NCBI GenBank assembly: GCA_963781785.1
Contig: CAWAHD010000001.1
Span: 2,232,001-2,296,000, forward strand
Origin: CAWAHD01 sp963781785
Lineage (GTDB): Bacteria; Planctomycetota; Planctomycetia; Isosphaerales; Isosphaeraceae
Direction of reading: 5' to 3'
DNA length: 64,000 nucleotides
The notes below the pieces were generated by a model. It saw only the letters and a list, made by a program, of their open reading frames with translations, was not told the origin of the DNA and did no database searches. This document shows positions 35,531 to 44,701 of the stretch, one piece after another; position 1 is the first letter of the stretch, and each line of letters starts with the position of its first letter. A program made the position numbers and the translations under genes.

Positions 35531-35935
35531 CTAGCTCTCGTCTTCCTGCCAGTCCCGGCGTGTCGCCTCAAGATCGTTCCGATATGTGTCGAACGGCACG
35601 ACAACTTCGGGGGCGACGTTCCCGTGCGTTGCCGAATCGGGCTCAGGAGTCAGGCCGTTCGCGAATGGTCCCTGCTGGAAGGCACCCGCGCCGGTCCGAA
35701 AGCAGAAAGTATTGTTGCTTCCACCGGCCCCGGCGAGTTTCGGCCTCAGCCGTTTCGGAACTCGGTTAATATTGATATCCCGCCAACCCGGACTGACGGA
35801 CATTCCCTTTCCGTTTACCTGCACGTTGTTCGCTGCGTCTACATCCACATCCACCGCACGAACGCCGAGGCTCGTAGGGCTGCAGGTTGGAAATCCATCG
35901 GCGTCTTTCTTCATCACGCGGAAAACCAGAGGCAT
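35531..35935 (-). CDS. Tse2-like ADP-ribosyltransferase toxin (tentative)
   Basis: About 134 residues from MPLVFRVMKKDADGFP; an upstream ATG at 35983 is also open. The pattern resembles Tse2-type toxins as I remember them: an R-V-x-x-DGDG-like start, LGVR, GMSVSPGW, RVPKRLRP, then a C-terminal HGNVAPEVVVPFDTYRNDL and TRRDW. Tse2 is a NAD-dependent cytoplasmic toxin known from type VI secretion, but chromosomal relatives occur next to small partner genes. The TPR gene follows 2 bp later on the same strand. No type VI genes are visible. Profile comparison would settle the family. Confidence 0.5.
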   Translation of the reverse strand: MPLVFRVMKKDADGFPTCSPTSLGVRAVDVDVDAANNVQVNGKGMSVSPGWRDININRVPKRLRPKLAGAGGSNNTFCFRTGAGAFQQGPFANGLTPEPDSATHGNVAPEVVVPFDTYRNDLEATRRDWQEDES

Positions 35936-36265
35936 ATTTGACCCCAGCACGGCTAGCTGTCGGCTGACGGACTGAATTCTCAATTATATTGACCGGAGTG
36001 GTTTAGCCAACGCCAGCTAGGACAAAATGTGCCCTCCGTGACCATTGCCGCGAGAACGGCCGCGGGGGAAGCAGAACCTGCCACTGGCGCAAAGTTGCGG
36101 ATCGAAGCTGGTTTCCTGCTCAAGCATCAGCGCCGCCGATGCCAAGGTGGTAGAATGAGCCGCGTGCGGACTGCATCCGACCGGCCCGCTTTCGATCGCC
36201 ATCCGCTTCTCCTCTCGACAGGCACGACCAGCGATTACCGGGTATGAAGGGAGGCCAGGCGAGCA
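35936..36265. other. 330 bp upstream of pglZ, no gene recognised
   Basis: Divergent spacer between the Tse2-like gene (minus) and pglZ (plus). A GGAGG lies about 12 bp before the pglZ GTG. A 72-codon plus frame at 36029 has no recognisable features. Confidence 0.4.
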
Positions 36266-38620
36266 GTGAGTACGGAATCCACGGTCTTCGAGGTACTTCT
36301 GGCTTCGGTCGCGAAGGCCGCGGACTACAACCGCGATGACACCGTCGCGCCAGCCGCCATCCTCTGGCCCGACGAGAAGCGCGAATTTGAACGGCTGCTC
36401 CCCCGCCTGCGACTGGAGCTGCCGCAACTGCTCACCTTGGGCCCCTGTGACGCCGCCACCCGCACCGGACCAGCGATCTGGTTGCGCTGCGTGATGGCGG
36501 GCAGGATCCCCGAGGTGTCGTGCACCCCGGACACCGTCCCGATCATCTACCTGCCGGGCGTGAGCCGGCCCACGTTAAGGGCGACTGATGAGTGCCCGCC
36601 CGAGCTCAGCCCGCTCGCTGAGCTGCAATACCGGGGCGTGTTCTGGTCGCAACATAACGGCAAGGACTGGACGATTTCGGCCTTCCTCCAGGCCGAGAAG
36701 GGCGGTCTCAACCTCCGCATCGCCCGCGACACGGCGACTCAGGATGCGATCCGCCGATGTGCCGAGAAACTCGCCGATGTTCTCGTCGTCGAATTGGAAG
36801 CCAAGTCGGCCACCCGGTCGCTGGACAGCTCCGACTTCGACGCGTTATTCGTCGACGACCCAGTCGACGATCTGTTGAGCTGGCTGGCCGACCCCAAGGG
36901 TGTCCGTGCCCGCTGGCAATCCGAATCGGGGCGCTGGGATGCCCTACGCAGCCGTTGCAGGAAAGACTACGCGTTCGACCCTGAGAAAGACGACCAGCTC
37001 ATGGCTGCGGAATTACTGGGCCTGCACGCGAAGCCGGCCTGGAAGAACGCCTGGAAGCGATTCGCGGGCTCGCCCGCTCGCTATGCCGGGCTCGTGGAGA
37101 TCCTTCGCAAGGCGAAGCCCCGGCCGAAGTCCGGAGACCTGCTGGGGAAGCTGGCCGTCGAGTCCTGGCCGCAGGACAACGAGGCCGAGGAGGCGAGCCT
37201 CCGTCAATCCCTCCACGACCTGACCAGCCTGGCTGTTCCCTTGGCGCGGAAACGTCTGCGCGAGCTCGATGCCACCCATAACCCGCGCCGCGAGTGGGTC
37301 TGGGCCAGGCTGGGTCGGGCGCCGCTCTCCGACGCCCTCCGGCACTTGAAGACACTCGGCGACCTCACCGAAGCTCCCCTCAAGGGTGCAACGACCGACG
37401 AAGTGATCAAATCCTACACGGCCGAGGGCTGGGCCGCCGATCTCGCCGTGCTCGACGCCCTCGCAGCCGTTTTCACCCAGGAAGACCGAAGCGCGGTCGC
37501 GGCCGCCGTCGAGCACGTCTATACGCCGTGGCTCCGCGATCTCGCAGAGCGGTTCCAGGAATGCGTCAAGCAAACGCCGCTCTCGGGTCGGGAAGTCGTG
37601 CGCCTCAAAGAGGTGTCACCCGGCACGTGCGTTTTCTTCGCCGACGCACTCCGTTATGACCTCGGTCAGCGGCTCAGGGGCTTGCTCGAAGCCAGGGGGC
37701 TGGTCGTTCAGATGCATCACCACACCGCCGCGCTGCCCACCGTCACGCCAACCGCCAAACCTGCCATTTCGCCGGTCGCGCCGAAGATTGCCGGCCTCAC
37801 CGCCGGAGAAGAGTTCCGCCCGTCGGTTGCCGAGGACCAGAAAGACCTGACGGTGGACCGCTTCCGCAAGCTGCTCGGCGATGCCGGCTTTCAGGTGCTT
37901 GCGGGCGGAGACACCGGGAAACCGGAGGGACGTGGCTGGACCGAGTCCGGGAACCTCGACCAGAGCGGCCATCAGGAAGGGATCAACCTGGCGCGCCGGG
38001 TCCGGGAACACCTGAGCGGGTTTGTGGAACGGATCTCGAGTCTGCTCGAAGCGGGCTGGCGGGAGGTCCGCGTCGTCACCGATCACGGCTGGCTGCTGGT
38101 GCCCGGCGGGCTGCCCAAGGCCGACCTGCCCAAGTACCTGACAGCAACCCGCTGGGGGCGGTGTGCCGTCGTGAAGCCCTCGGCGACGGTTGACTATCCC
38201 AGCTACGCCTGGTTCTGGTCGGATGATGTGCGGGTGGCGTCGCCGTACGGCATCGACTGCTTCGTTGCGGGCAAGGAATACGGTCACGGCGGGCTGAGCG
38301 TGCAGGAATGCGTCGTGCCGCAGCTCGTCGTACGGAATGGTAAGAAGGCAGGGCCTGCCGCGAAAATCGAGAACGTCCGCTGGTCAGGGCTGCGCTGCCG
38401 GGTGACAATCGGAGGCGACTTCGCGGGCTGCTCCGTCGATCTGCGCGACAAGCCCGCCGATCCGGGAACTTCGGTGGCGGGCGCGAAAGCCGTTGGCTCC
38501 GACGGTAACGTCGCCCTGGTCGTCCCGGACGACAGCCGCGACGGGAGCAGCACCACCCTGGTGTTGATCGACGCGTCGGGCTCGGTGGTCGATAAGATGC
38601 CGCTCATGGTGGGGGGATAA
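36266..38620 (+). CDS. pglZ: BREX phosphatase-fold protein PglZ (type B-like)
   Basis: 784 residues starting at GTG. PglZ has an alkaline-phosphatase-like fold and is essential for BREX; purified members of the superfamily have been linked to nuclease or phosphatase activity. The N-terminal segment (YNRDDTVAPAAILWPDEK) and LGPCDAATRTGPAIWLRCVM fit the type B branch as I recall it. Metal-site residues appear at FFADALRYDL (D460) and VVTDHGW (D606, H607), and again in KEYGHGGLSVQECVVP. Its 5' end is the source of the scars at 8428 and 32654. brxL starts 9 bp downstream, so the two are one operon. Confidence 0.95.
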   Translation: MSTESTVFEVLLASVAKAADYNRDDTVAPAAILWPDEKREFERLLPRLRLELPQLLTLGPCDAATRTGPAIWLRCVMAGRIPEVSCTPDTVPIIYLPGVSRPTLRATDECPPELSPLAELQYRGVFWSQHNGKDWTISAFLQAEKGGLNLRIARDTATQDAIRRCAEKLADVLVVELEAKSATRSLDSSDFDALFVDDPVDDLLSWLADPKGVRARWQSESGRWDALRSRCRKDYAFDPEKDDQLMAAELLGLHAKPAWKNAWKRFAGSPARYAGLVEILRKAKPRPKSGDLLGKLAVESWPQDNEAEEASLRQSLHDLTSLAVPLARKRLRELDATHNPRREWVWARLGRAPLSDALRHLKTLGDLTEAPLKGATTDEVIKSYTAEGWAADLAVLDALAAVFTQEDRSAVAAAVEHVYTPWLRDLAERFQECVKQTPLSGREVVRLKEVSPGTCVFFADALRYDLGQRLRGLLEARGLVVQMHHHTAALPTVTPTAKPAISPVAPKIAGLTAGEEFRPSVAEDQKDLTVDRFRKLLGDAGFQVLAGGDTGKPEGRGWTESGNLDQSGHQEGINLARRVREHLSGFVERISSLLEAGWREVRVVTDHGWLLVPGGLPKADLPKYLTATRWGRCAVVKPSATVDYPSYAWFWSDDVRVASPYGIDCFVAGKEYGHGGLSVQECVVPQLVVRNGKKAGPAAKIENVRWSGLRCRVTIGGDFAGCSVDLRDKPADPGTSVAGAKAVGSDGNVALVVPDDSRDGSSTTLVLIDASGSVVDKMPLMVGG

Positions 38621-38629
38621 GCGATTCCG

Positions 38630-40675
38630 ATGGAACTGGACCGGCTCGATCAGATTGCTGCCGATGCCTTCGACGGGTACATCGTCCGCAAGGACCTGGT
38701 CCGCAAGTTCGCCCGCCAGTATCCCGTGCCGACCTATGTCTGCGAGTTCCTGCTGGGTCGCTACTGTTCCAGCATCAACGAGGAGGAAATCCAGGAGGGC
38801 TTGCAGATCGTCGAGCGTCAACTGAGAGACCGGGCGGTCCCGAGCGGCGAGCAGGAACTCTTCAAGTCGCGCGCCCGCGAGTCGGGGTCGGTCAAGATCA
38901 TCGACCTGATCACCGCCCGGCTCGACGCCAAGACCGACTCGTACCTGGCGACTTTGCCCAGCTTGCAGCTCAAAGACGTGTGCATCGACAGCAAGCTGGT
39001 CAACGAGAACGAGCGGATGTTGACGGGCGGGTTCTACGCCGAGGTCGACCTCGAGTACGACGCCTCGATCGCGCAGGAGAAGAACGGCCGTCCCTTTTTG
39101 ATCCCCGCCATCCGGCCGATCCAGCTCTCGAAGCGCGACGTCTCGAGCGCCCTTTACGAAGGGCGGGCTCATTTCACAACCGCGGAGTGGAAACACTTCC
39201 TCCTGCGGAGCATCGGCCTGGAGCCATCGAACCTGACCGAGCGGCAGATTGACGTGTTTTTGCTCCGGATGGTGCCGTTCGTCGAGAACAACTACAACCT
39301 CGTGGAGCTGGGCCCGCGCGGCACGGGCAAGAGTCACCTGTTCCAGCAGATTTCCCCGTATGCCCACCTGGTGAGTGGCGGCAAGGCGACCGTCGCGCGC
39401 ATGTTCGTGAACATGGCGACAGGCCAGCGTGGGTTGGTCTGCCAGTACGACGTGGTCTGCTTCGACGAGGTCTCGGGCGTCTCCTTCGATCAGAAGGACG
39501 GCGTCAACATCATGAAGGGCTTCATGGAGTCTGGCGAATTCAGCCGGGGCAAGGAGAGCATCCGCGCCTATGGGTCGATCGTGATGGTCGGCAACTTCGA
39601 CGTCGACGTGCAGCACCAGCAGAGGATCGGCCACCTGTTCGGTCCGATGCCGCCCGAGATGCGCAACGACACGGCGCTCATGGACCGCATTCACTGCTAC
39701 CTGCCCGGCTGGGACGTGCCCAAGATCCACGAGGGCATCAAGACCGACCATTTCGGCCTGGTCTCGGATTTCGTCAGCGAGTGCTGGAGCCGCCTGCGCG
39801 GTCAAGGGCGAGCCGCCATTTTGCAGGGGCGAATGACTTATGGCGGCGCCTTGAGCGGCCGCGATCAGAACGCGGTCAACAAGACCTTGAGCGGGCTCTT
39901 GAAGCTGATCCATCCCTCGCCCGAGGTCGCCGTTCCGGACGAGGACCTGGAATGGGCACTGCGGCTGGCGATGGAGAGCCGCCGCCGTGTGAAGGAGCAG
40001 CAAAAACGAATCGTCCCGGCGGAGTTTCGCAACACGCAGTTTTCGTACACGCTGGGCAAGGACGGCGTCGAGAAGTTCGTGGTGACGCCCGAGCTTCAGA
40101 GCGAGGACCACATCGGCAGAGACCCGCTCCCTCCCGGGCAGGTCTGGGGCATCGGCGCCGGCGGCCAGGACGAGGGGTCGGGTTTGTTTCGCATTGAAGT
40201 CACGGAGGGTCCGGGAAGCGGGGTCCGCATTCTGAACCGGCCAGCGCCGCCGGCCTTTGCCGAGAGCATCCGGTACGCCGCGCAGAACCTCTATGCTCGC
40301 TCAGCCGAGCTGGTCGGTGATCGCAATCCCAGGGAGCATGAGTTCTCGATCCAGCTCAGAGCCTACGACGCCTCGAAGGGCGGCGGCGCGCTGGGCGTGG
40401 CCGCGCTTCTGGCAATGTGCAGCGCGCTTCTCGGCAAGAGCCTGCGCGGAGGCCTCGTTGTTGTGGGCGGTCTCAACCTGGGCGGCTCGCTCGACCCGCT
40501 GCACAATGCCATCGACACGGTCGAGCTGGCGGTCGAAAAGGGTGCCTCGATCGTGCTCATGCCGGTGTCGTCCAGAAAGCAGCTCTTCGACCTGTCGGAC
40601 GACATGGCCACCAAAGTCAACATCCTCTTCTACGGGGATGCTCGCGAAGGGCTGATCAAGGCCATTGCGGATTGA
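38630..40675 (+). CDS. brxL: BREX Lon-like protein BrxL
   Basis: 681 residues, full length for BrxL. The N-terminal region is a helical/beta domain. The AAA+ domain has Walker A GPRGTGKS (residues 228-235) and Walker B VVCFDEVSG (D279, E280). The C-terminal domain is Lon-protease-like (SIQLRAYDASKGGGALGVAALLAM and LVVVGGLNLGGSLDPL), but the usual catalytic serine motif is replaced by KGGGALGV, as in other BrxL proteins that lack peptidase activity. BrxL forms DNA-binding rings needed for phage exclusion in type 1 BREX. It is the last gene of the island. Confidence 0.95.
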   Translation: MELDRLDQIAADAFDGYIVRKDLVRKFARQYPVPTYVCEFLLGRYCSSINEEEIQEGLQIVERQLRDRAVPSGEQELFKSRARESGSVKIIDLITARLDAKTDSYLATLPSLQLKDVCIDSKLVNENERMLTGGFYAEVDLEYDASIAQEKNGRPFLIPAIRPIQLSKRDVSSALYEGRAHFTTAEWKHFLLRSIGLEPSNLTERQIDVFLLRMVPFVENNYNLVELGPRGTGKSHLFQQISPYAHLVSGGKATVARMFVNMATGQRGLVCQYDVVCFDEVSGVSFDQKDGVNIMKGFMESGEFSRGKESIRAYGSIVMVGNFDVDVQHQQRIGHLFGPMPPEMRNDTALMDRIHCYLPGWDVPKIHEGIKTDHFGLVSDFVSECWSRLRGQGRAAILQGRMTYGGALSGRDQNAVNKTLSGLLKLIHPSPEVAVPDEDLEWALRLAMESRRRVKEQQKRIVPAEFRNTQFSYTLGKDGVEKFVVTPELQSEDHIGRDPLPPGQVWGIGAGGQDEGSGLFRIEVTEGPGSGVRILNRPAPPAFAESIRYAAQNLYARSAELVGDRNPREHEFSIQLRAYDASKGGGALGVAALLAMCSALLGKSLRGGLVVVGGLNLGGSLDPLHNAIDTVELAVEKGASIVLMPVSSRKQLFDLSDDMATKVNILFYGDAREGLIKAIAD

Positions 40676-41039
40676 GCTTCAATCGGGCGTCAGTTCGTGC
40701 AGAAAGACGCTGATAGCCGGCGGAGAGGCTCACCCACAGCGAAGGTTTGAGCTTTGCTGAGGTCGTCGATCGCCCCATCGATGAGTCGGTCGATGTGACG
40801 AATGGCACATAGATCTCGAAAAAAACGTCACAGCGGGGAAACTTGGTCTCTACCAAGCGTGCCGAGAATCCAAAAAAAGGCGGACCTACCAGTCATTCGT
40901 CGATGTGACCGACGCGCGGTGCCGAACAGTCAAGCTCACCTGCCGGGGCCGCCTGCGACTCCCTGAGCACCGCGCAAACTCGGTATGCCGGCACCTGTCA
41001 GGTGCAGCGCCCGGTTCGGCCTCCCTTGTACCGTGACGG
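40676..41039. other. Spacer with short palindrome and RALHLTG-type repeat
   Basis: No gene. GCACCTGTCAGGTGC at 40991-41005 is a short palindrome. Read on the minus strand the area gives PNRALHLTGAGI, a peptide string that I recall from dispersed intergenic repeats of Gemmata-like planctomycetes. It may end brxL transcription. Confidence 0.45.
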
Positions 41040-41516
41040 TCATTCCCCAGGGGAGCCGCCAAGTCCTGCTGTAGCTCCCAACGCTGTAAGCCACGCGGGC
41101 AGCCCATAGAAGAGGAGCCAGGCCCGCCACGCAAAGCCCGTGAGACAGTTGCTCCAGACAATTCGATCGCCAAACAGGAAGAACACGACCAGTATTACGA
41201 GGATCCCGTGGATCAGAACCCGATACGCCCGGTAACTCGCGTCGTCCGCTGGCTTGTTGACCTTACCCTGGGCAAACCCGATGACGGAGAGCGCGAGCAT
41301 GGCAAGAACGAAAGCGATGGCGACATCGAGCACGCCCCACCATCTGGGCCAAGTCTCGTTGTTCGTCACAAAGCCCGCGACAACTGGGAACGCCGATGAG
41401 ATGCAGAAAACGATCGCCGTCGTGACAGCTAGCGGACGGCCCCAACGCGCCAGTGGGGCACTGGTCTGGCGGGTTAGGTCGGTCTTGGCGGGCTGGTTGA
41501 TTCGCTCGCTCGTCAT
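41040..41516 (-). CDS. Small conserved integral membrane protein
   Basis: 158 residues from MTSERINQPA; 39 nt more are open upstream. Four hydrophobic helices: PLAVTTAIVFCISSAFPVVAG, VLDVAIAFVLAMLALSVI, YRVLIHGILVILVVFFLF and WLLFYGLPAWLTAL. The stretch GDRIVWSNCLTGFAWRAWLL is strongly reminiscent of a conserved family of unknown function found in many bacteria. No signal peptide or catalytic motif. It stands alone. Confidence 0.75.
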   Translation of the reverse strand: MTSERINQPAKTDLTRQTSAPLARWGRPLAVTTAIVFCISSAFPVVAGFVTNNETWPRWWGVLDVAIAFVLAMLALSVIGFAQGKVNKPADDASYRAYRVLIHGILVILVVFFLFGDRIVWSNCLTGFAWRAWLLFYGLPAWLTALGATAGLGGSPGE

Positions 41517-41831
41517 TGCACGTTGTTCAATCAGGTAGTCCTGTGGCTCTGGCAATGCCCCTCTCCGGCGCTCGATTCAAGGGCCGAGTTATTGAGCTGA
41601 CCGGTCGGTCAGCACATCACCGTCCGGTCAGCGTATTTCCCCGCCGGCATATCGTGAGCCCGTTGCGCTATCGCCGCGTGCAGGTCAGCCTATCCCGGGC
41701 CGATCGACCAATTCCTGTTCATCCCCATTCCAGTCGTGCCATCATTCAATGTCAACCGGCTCAGGACATGTGCAGAAGGAATTGTCAGCGCCTTTTCGTA
41801 ACGCGCTTCGGTCCGACACTTCGCGGGCGAT
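41517..41831. other. 315 bp without a recognisable gene
   Basis: Short frames only. The 5' end of the AlbA_2 gene would be expected here, but its first conserved block is not visible, so that gene has lost its start as well. Confidence 0.35.
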
Positions 41832-42573
41832 GTGACCGGGGCGCCCGTTAGCGATCGCGATCGGCTCAGCGACCGCGACTTGGTCGCTGCCGTCATCTGC
41901 CTGGCGAACACGGAAGGCGGGGAGATTTACTTGGGCATCGAGGATGATGGGTCTGTCACCGCAAGAGAACCGGTTGGGCCATCGCCTGCCGGTCGATTCC
42001 ATGATTGCGCTTGTCCTGCTACGCCACGAGCGCAGGATCGAGACGGGCCGTCTCGCCCGTGAAATCCAGCGTGACGAGATCGCCACCCGTAAGGTTTTGG
42101 AGCGGTTGGTGGAGGCAGGGCTTGTCGAGGCCCACGGCGTCAAGAAGGGACGAACTTACACCCTTAGCCCAAAGGTTTATAAGGGGCTTGGGCAACCTGC
42201 GGACTACGTCCGGCAGGCTGGGTTCGACCCGATTCAGCAGGAACAGATGGTCGTTCAATTCGCCAGAAACCATGGGAGAATCACGCGCAGAGATGGGCAT
42301 GGCTCAACAGCGGGTAACACTGCCGGCATACCAACCCGAAGCGTAAGCGAGGGCAACCCGAACCCTCGCTTACGCTTCGGGTTATTATGATCTTCGGGGC
42401 GAGCCCCGCGCGCGTTACCCGAACCGCAGCCACGTTGAACCATGCCCAGAGATGCGGCCGAATTGTGCCGAATCAGCGAGGTCCAGGCCCGCCGACCGCT
42501 CAAGAAGCTATTAGTAGAGAACAAGTTACGGCGAACCGGAAAGGGGCGCACCACCGCCTACGAGTCTCATTAA
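41832..42573 (+). pseudogene. AlbA_2 (Schlafen-like) regulator gene: deleted, frameshifted and interrupted by a MITE
   Basis: The part DLVAAVICLANTEGGEIYLG and IEDDGSVT is the AlbA_2 core. A large deletion then joins, in another frame, LPVDSMIALVLLRHERRI, LAREIQRDEIATRKVLERL and GLVEAHGVKKGRTYTLS, a winged-helix C-terminus. At 42294 the frame enters a 153-bp element. With the element and one copy of its 6-bp target duplication removed, the frame reads on as GRITRRDAAELCRISEVQAR and KLRRTGKGRTTAYESH to a stop at 42573. Intact relatives are ATP-binding transcriptional regulators of about 500 residues. Confidence 0.8.
42295..42447. mobile_element. 153-bp MITE with 14-bp terminal inverted repeats and 6-bp target duplication
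   Basis: The ends are GGGCATGGCTCAAC (42295-42308) and GTTGAACCATGCCC (42434-42447), inverted repeats with one mismatch. AGAGAT flanks both sides (42289-42294 and 42448-42453). Inside is a perfect 21-bp palindrome, 42333-42353 with 42363-42383, around a 9-nt loop. Removing it restores the reading frame of the host gene. The palindrome encodes NPKRKRG/PSLTLRVG-like peptides that I recall as frequent in planctomycete genomes. No transposase is present, so it must be moved in trans. Confidence 0.9.
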
Positions 42574-42764
42574 TCGCGCAAAATCGCGCCCGCGCGATTC
42601 CGAATCGCGCCCGCGCGATTATTTCGCGTGCCGCGCAATTTGAGAGATGCACTCCAGCCCACGTGGGTTGAACAATCACGCACCCTGCGCGGCCGGCGCC
42701 GCCCTGGTGATTGCGATTGACTCGGCCATCACGCGGCAGTCAGTCCTCGCCGATCTCTTGGGGC

Positions 42765-42789
42765 TGCCAGGCTGGAAAGCCTGACCTAC
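42765..42789. repeat. Palindromic repeat, single arm, one mismatch
   Basis: Matches the right arm of the 865-922 palindrome at 24 of 25 positions. As with copy 2, it sits just upstream of a hicB-like start. Confidence 0.8.
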
Positions 42790-42805
42790 GACCCAGGAGC
42801 CGTAC

Positions 42806-42871
42806 ATGAGCAAGCCATACACGGTGAGCGAAGGCAAGGTGGCGCTGAATCTCATTGACACGAGATATTGA
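42806..42871 (+). pseudogene. 5' fragment of a hicB-like gene, copy 3
   Basis: MSKPYTVSEGKVALNL matches the first 16 residues of the two hicB-like genes, then diverges to a stop after 21 codons. The upstream 40 bp, including the palindrome arm and ACGA-CAGGAG-GTACATG stretch, also match copy 2, so a repeat-plus-hicB unit was copied here. Confidence 0.8.
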
Positions 42872-43012
42872 ACAACAGAACACTATCAAAAGCAGTCTGG
42901 CACTGACTTTCATCCGACGCGCTCTGGCCAGGATGGGTCATCGAAGGCCAACCCACCAGCCGAGGCCGTTCCTGGGTGGGTTGCGAGAACTGGTCGCTCG
43001 GCGGGGGGTCCA

Positions 43013-43549
43013 ATGCAAATTCACACGGCGAGTGCCGTGGATGCGGACGAGATCACCGACGTCCATATCGCGTCCATGCGCGAGGCGTATTGCGGCCTGT
43101 TCCCGGCCGAGGAATTGGCCGGGATCGACGCCCGCGACCGGGCCGATCGGTGGCGCGAAGTTCTGACCGAGGACTCCTCGAGTACCCTGCTCGCGGAAGT
43201 AGATGGGCGCCCGGTCGGCTTCGTGACTTTCGGGGCGTGCCGGGATGAGGACGTATCGCCGGAGGCGTTCGGGGAAGTGATGGCCATCTACGTCCGCCCC
43301 GACGCTTGGGGCCTTGGAATCGGCAAGGCCCTGATGCGTGCGGCGCTGACAGGGCTGCGGGGCGGCGGTTCGACTGTGGTCGTGCTCTGGGTGATCGAGG
43401 CGAATCACCGAGCCGTCGGCTTCTACGAGCGGCTCGGATTCGAGCGTGATGGATCGGTTCGCCTCCGGGAACTTCACGGAACGGCGACGAGGACCGTCCG
43501 GCTCTGCCTCTTGCTCGACGTCGAGATGCCGAACCGGGGCGTGACGTGA
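43013..43549 (+). CDS. GNAT family N-acetyltransferase
   Basis: 178 residues. The acetyl-CoA site is the V-R/Q-x-x-G-x-G/A pattern in VRPDAWGLGIGKALM near residue 100, preceded by the strand VMAIYV and followed by LWVIEANHRAVGFYERLGF, the usual GNAT strand 5 and helix 4. The N-terminal half (SMREAYCGLFPAEELAGI) resembles RimI-like members. The substrate, protein N-terminus or small amine, cannot be told. Single gene. Confidence 0.9.
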   Translation: MQIHTASAVDADEITDVHIASMREAYCGLFPAEELAGIDARDRADRWREVLTEDSSSTLLAEVDGRPVGFVTFGACRDEDVSPEAFGEVMAIYVRPDAWGLGIGKALMRAALTGLRGGGSTVVVLWVIEANHRAVGFYERLGFERDGSVRLRELHGTATRTVRLCLLLDVEMPNRGVT

Positions 43550-43735
43550 GGGTCCCCCGTGGAGCACACCTTGCAGATCAAATGAGCCAGGCCCGAGAAT
43601 GAATGGACCGTCTGCCAGCTCGCGTGATCCCCGCTCTGCGTGCGGTGCCGTCGAGCCGGTTGTGAGACGGGAGGGTTGCTCTGGGCGGCCTCATTCCCGA
43701 ATTCTCGGTCCTGGTTTCTGGCTGGCGCACAGATA

Positions 43736-44391
43736 ATGGGTATGGGAACCCAGATGGACAAGACTCCCAGAGATTCGACCGACCCCATCGACCGGCTCCG
43801 CGGGGGCGACCGCGCGGCTCTGGCCGCGCTCTTCGACGAGCACCGCGACCGCCTTCGGCGCATGGTGGACTTGCGCCTTGACGCCCGGCTCCGGGCCCGA
43901 CTCGACGCGTCGGACGTCCTGCAAGACGCGTACCTCGACGTCGCGCACGATCTCGACGCCTACCTGGCCGACCCCAAGCTCCCACCGCTGCTCTGGTTGC
44001 GGCTGCACGTCGGCCGGCGGTTGGCGACCTTGCATCGCAAGCACCTGGGCACCAAAATGCGTGACGCGGGGCTGGAGATCTCGCTCTACCAGGGTGCTTT
44101 GCCTGAGGCCAGCTCCGCTGCGCTGGCGTCGATGCTGCTGGGCCGGCACACCTCCCCAACCCAGGCGGCCCTGCACCCGAGCGGATGCTGCGGGTCCAGG
44201 AGGCGCTGAACAGTCTTGACCCGATCGACCGGGAGGTGCTGGCATTGAGACATTTCGAACAGCTCGGCCGCGCCGAGGCGGCCCAGGTGCTCGGGATCAC
44301 CCAGGAAGCCGGGGCGAAGCGATACTTCCGCGCCCTCAAACGGCTCAAGGATGCACTGGCGACGTTACCTGGAGGTGGGGAGGCTCTCTGA
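43736..44391 (+). pseudogene. ECF sigma-70 factor, one frameshift
   Basis: Region 2 is in the first frame: DRLRGGDRAALAALFDEH, ARLDASDVLQDAYLDVAHD and LLWLRLHVGRRLATLHRKHL, of the planctomycete ECF type. Near 44178 (CTGCACCCGAGCG) the frame changes and region 4 follows: RMLRVQEALNSLDPIDREVL, RHFEQLGRAEAAQVLGIT and AKRYFRALKRLKDAL. Together about 218 residues, normal for the family. A single indel separates the halves, so the gene may be intact in reality. No anti-sigma gene is adjacent. Confidence 0.88.
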
Positions 44392-44701
44392 AAATGTTGG
44401 GGGGGACACAGAGTGTGCATCCCTGACCGGCGATCACGGTGACCCGAGTCAGTCGGGGCGACCCGATTTGAATCCGTGACGGAGCCGATCTCACACTGTC
44501 GATCAGAACACGACATGCAGCCGGGTGTCGCACCAACCTTCATCCGAGGCGCTCCGGCGCGGTATCCTGTGTGGAGTCGTTGCCCGGTCCGCGAGGTCTT
44601 GCGACACACGCAAGACCGTCCGAATGATCCGACGGCCAGAAGTGTCCAGGGCCAAGATCGGGTTGGGCGCAGCGAACAGTGCTTTTTTCCTGGGGATTCT
44701 C
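44392..44701. other. 310 bp without a recognisable gene
   Basis: Spacer between the sigma factor and the DUF1444 gene. The downstream frame is open through part of it, but lacks domain features. Confidence 0.35.

Noticed and set aside
34279..35935. Type VI secretion cluster
   Set aside because: Only a Tse2-like gene is present; no structural or ClpV genes are in the window.
38384..40111. 575-codon open frame on the minus strand
   Set aside because: Antisense to brxL and the end of pglZ, which have complete motifs.
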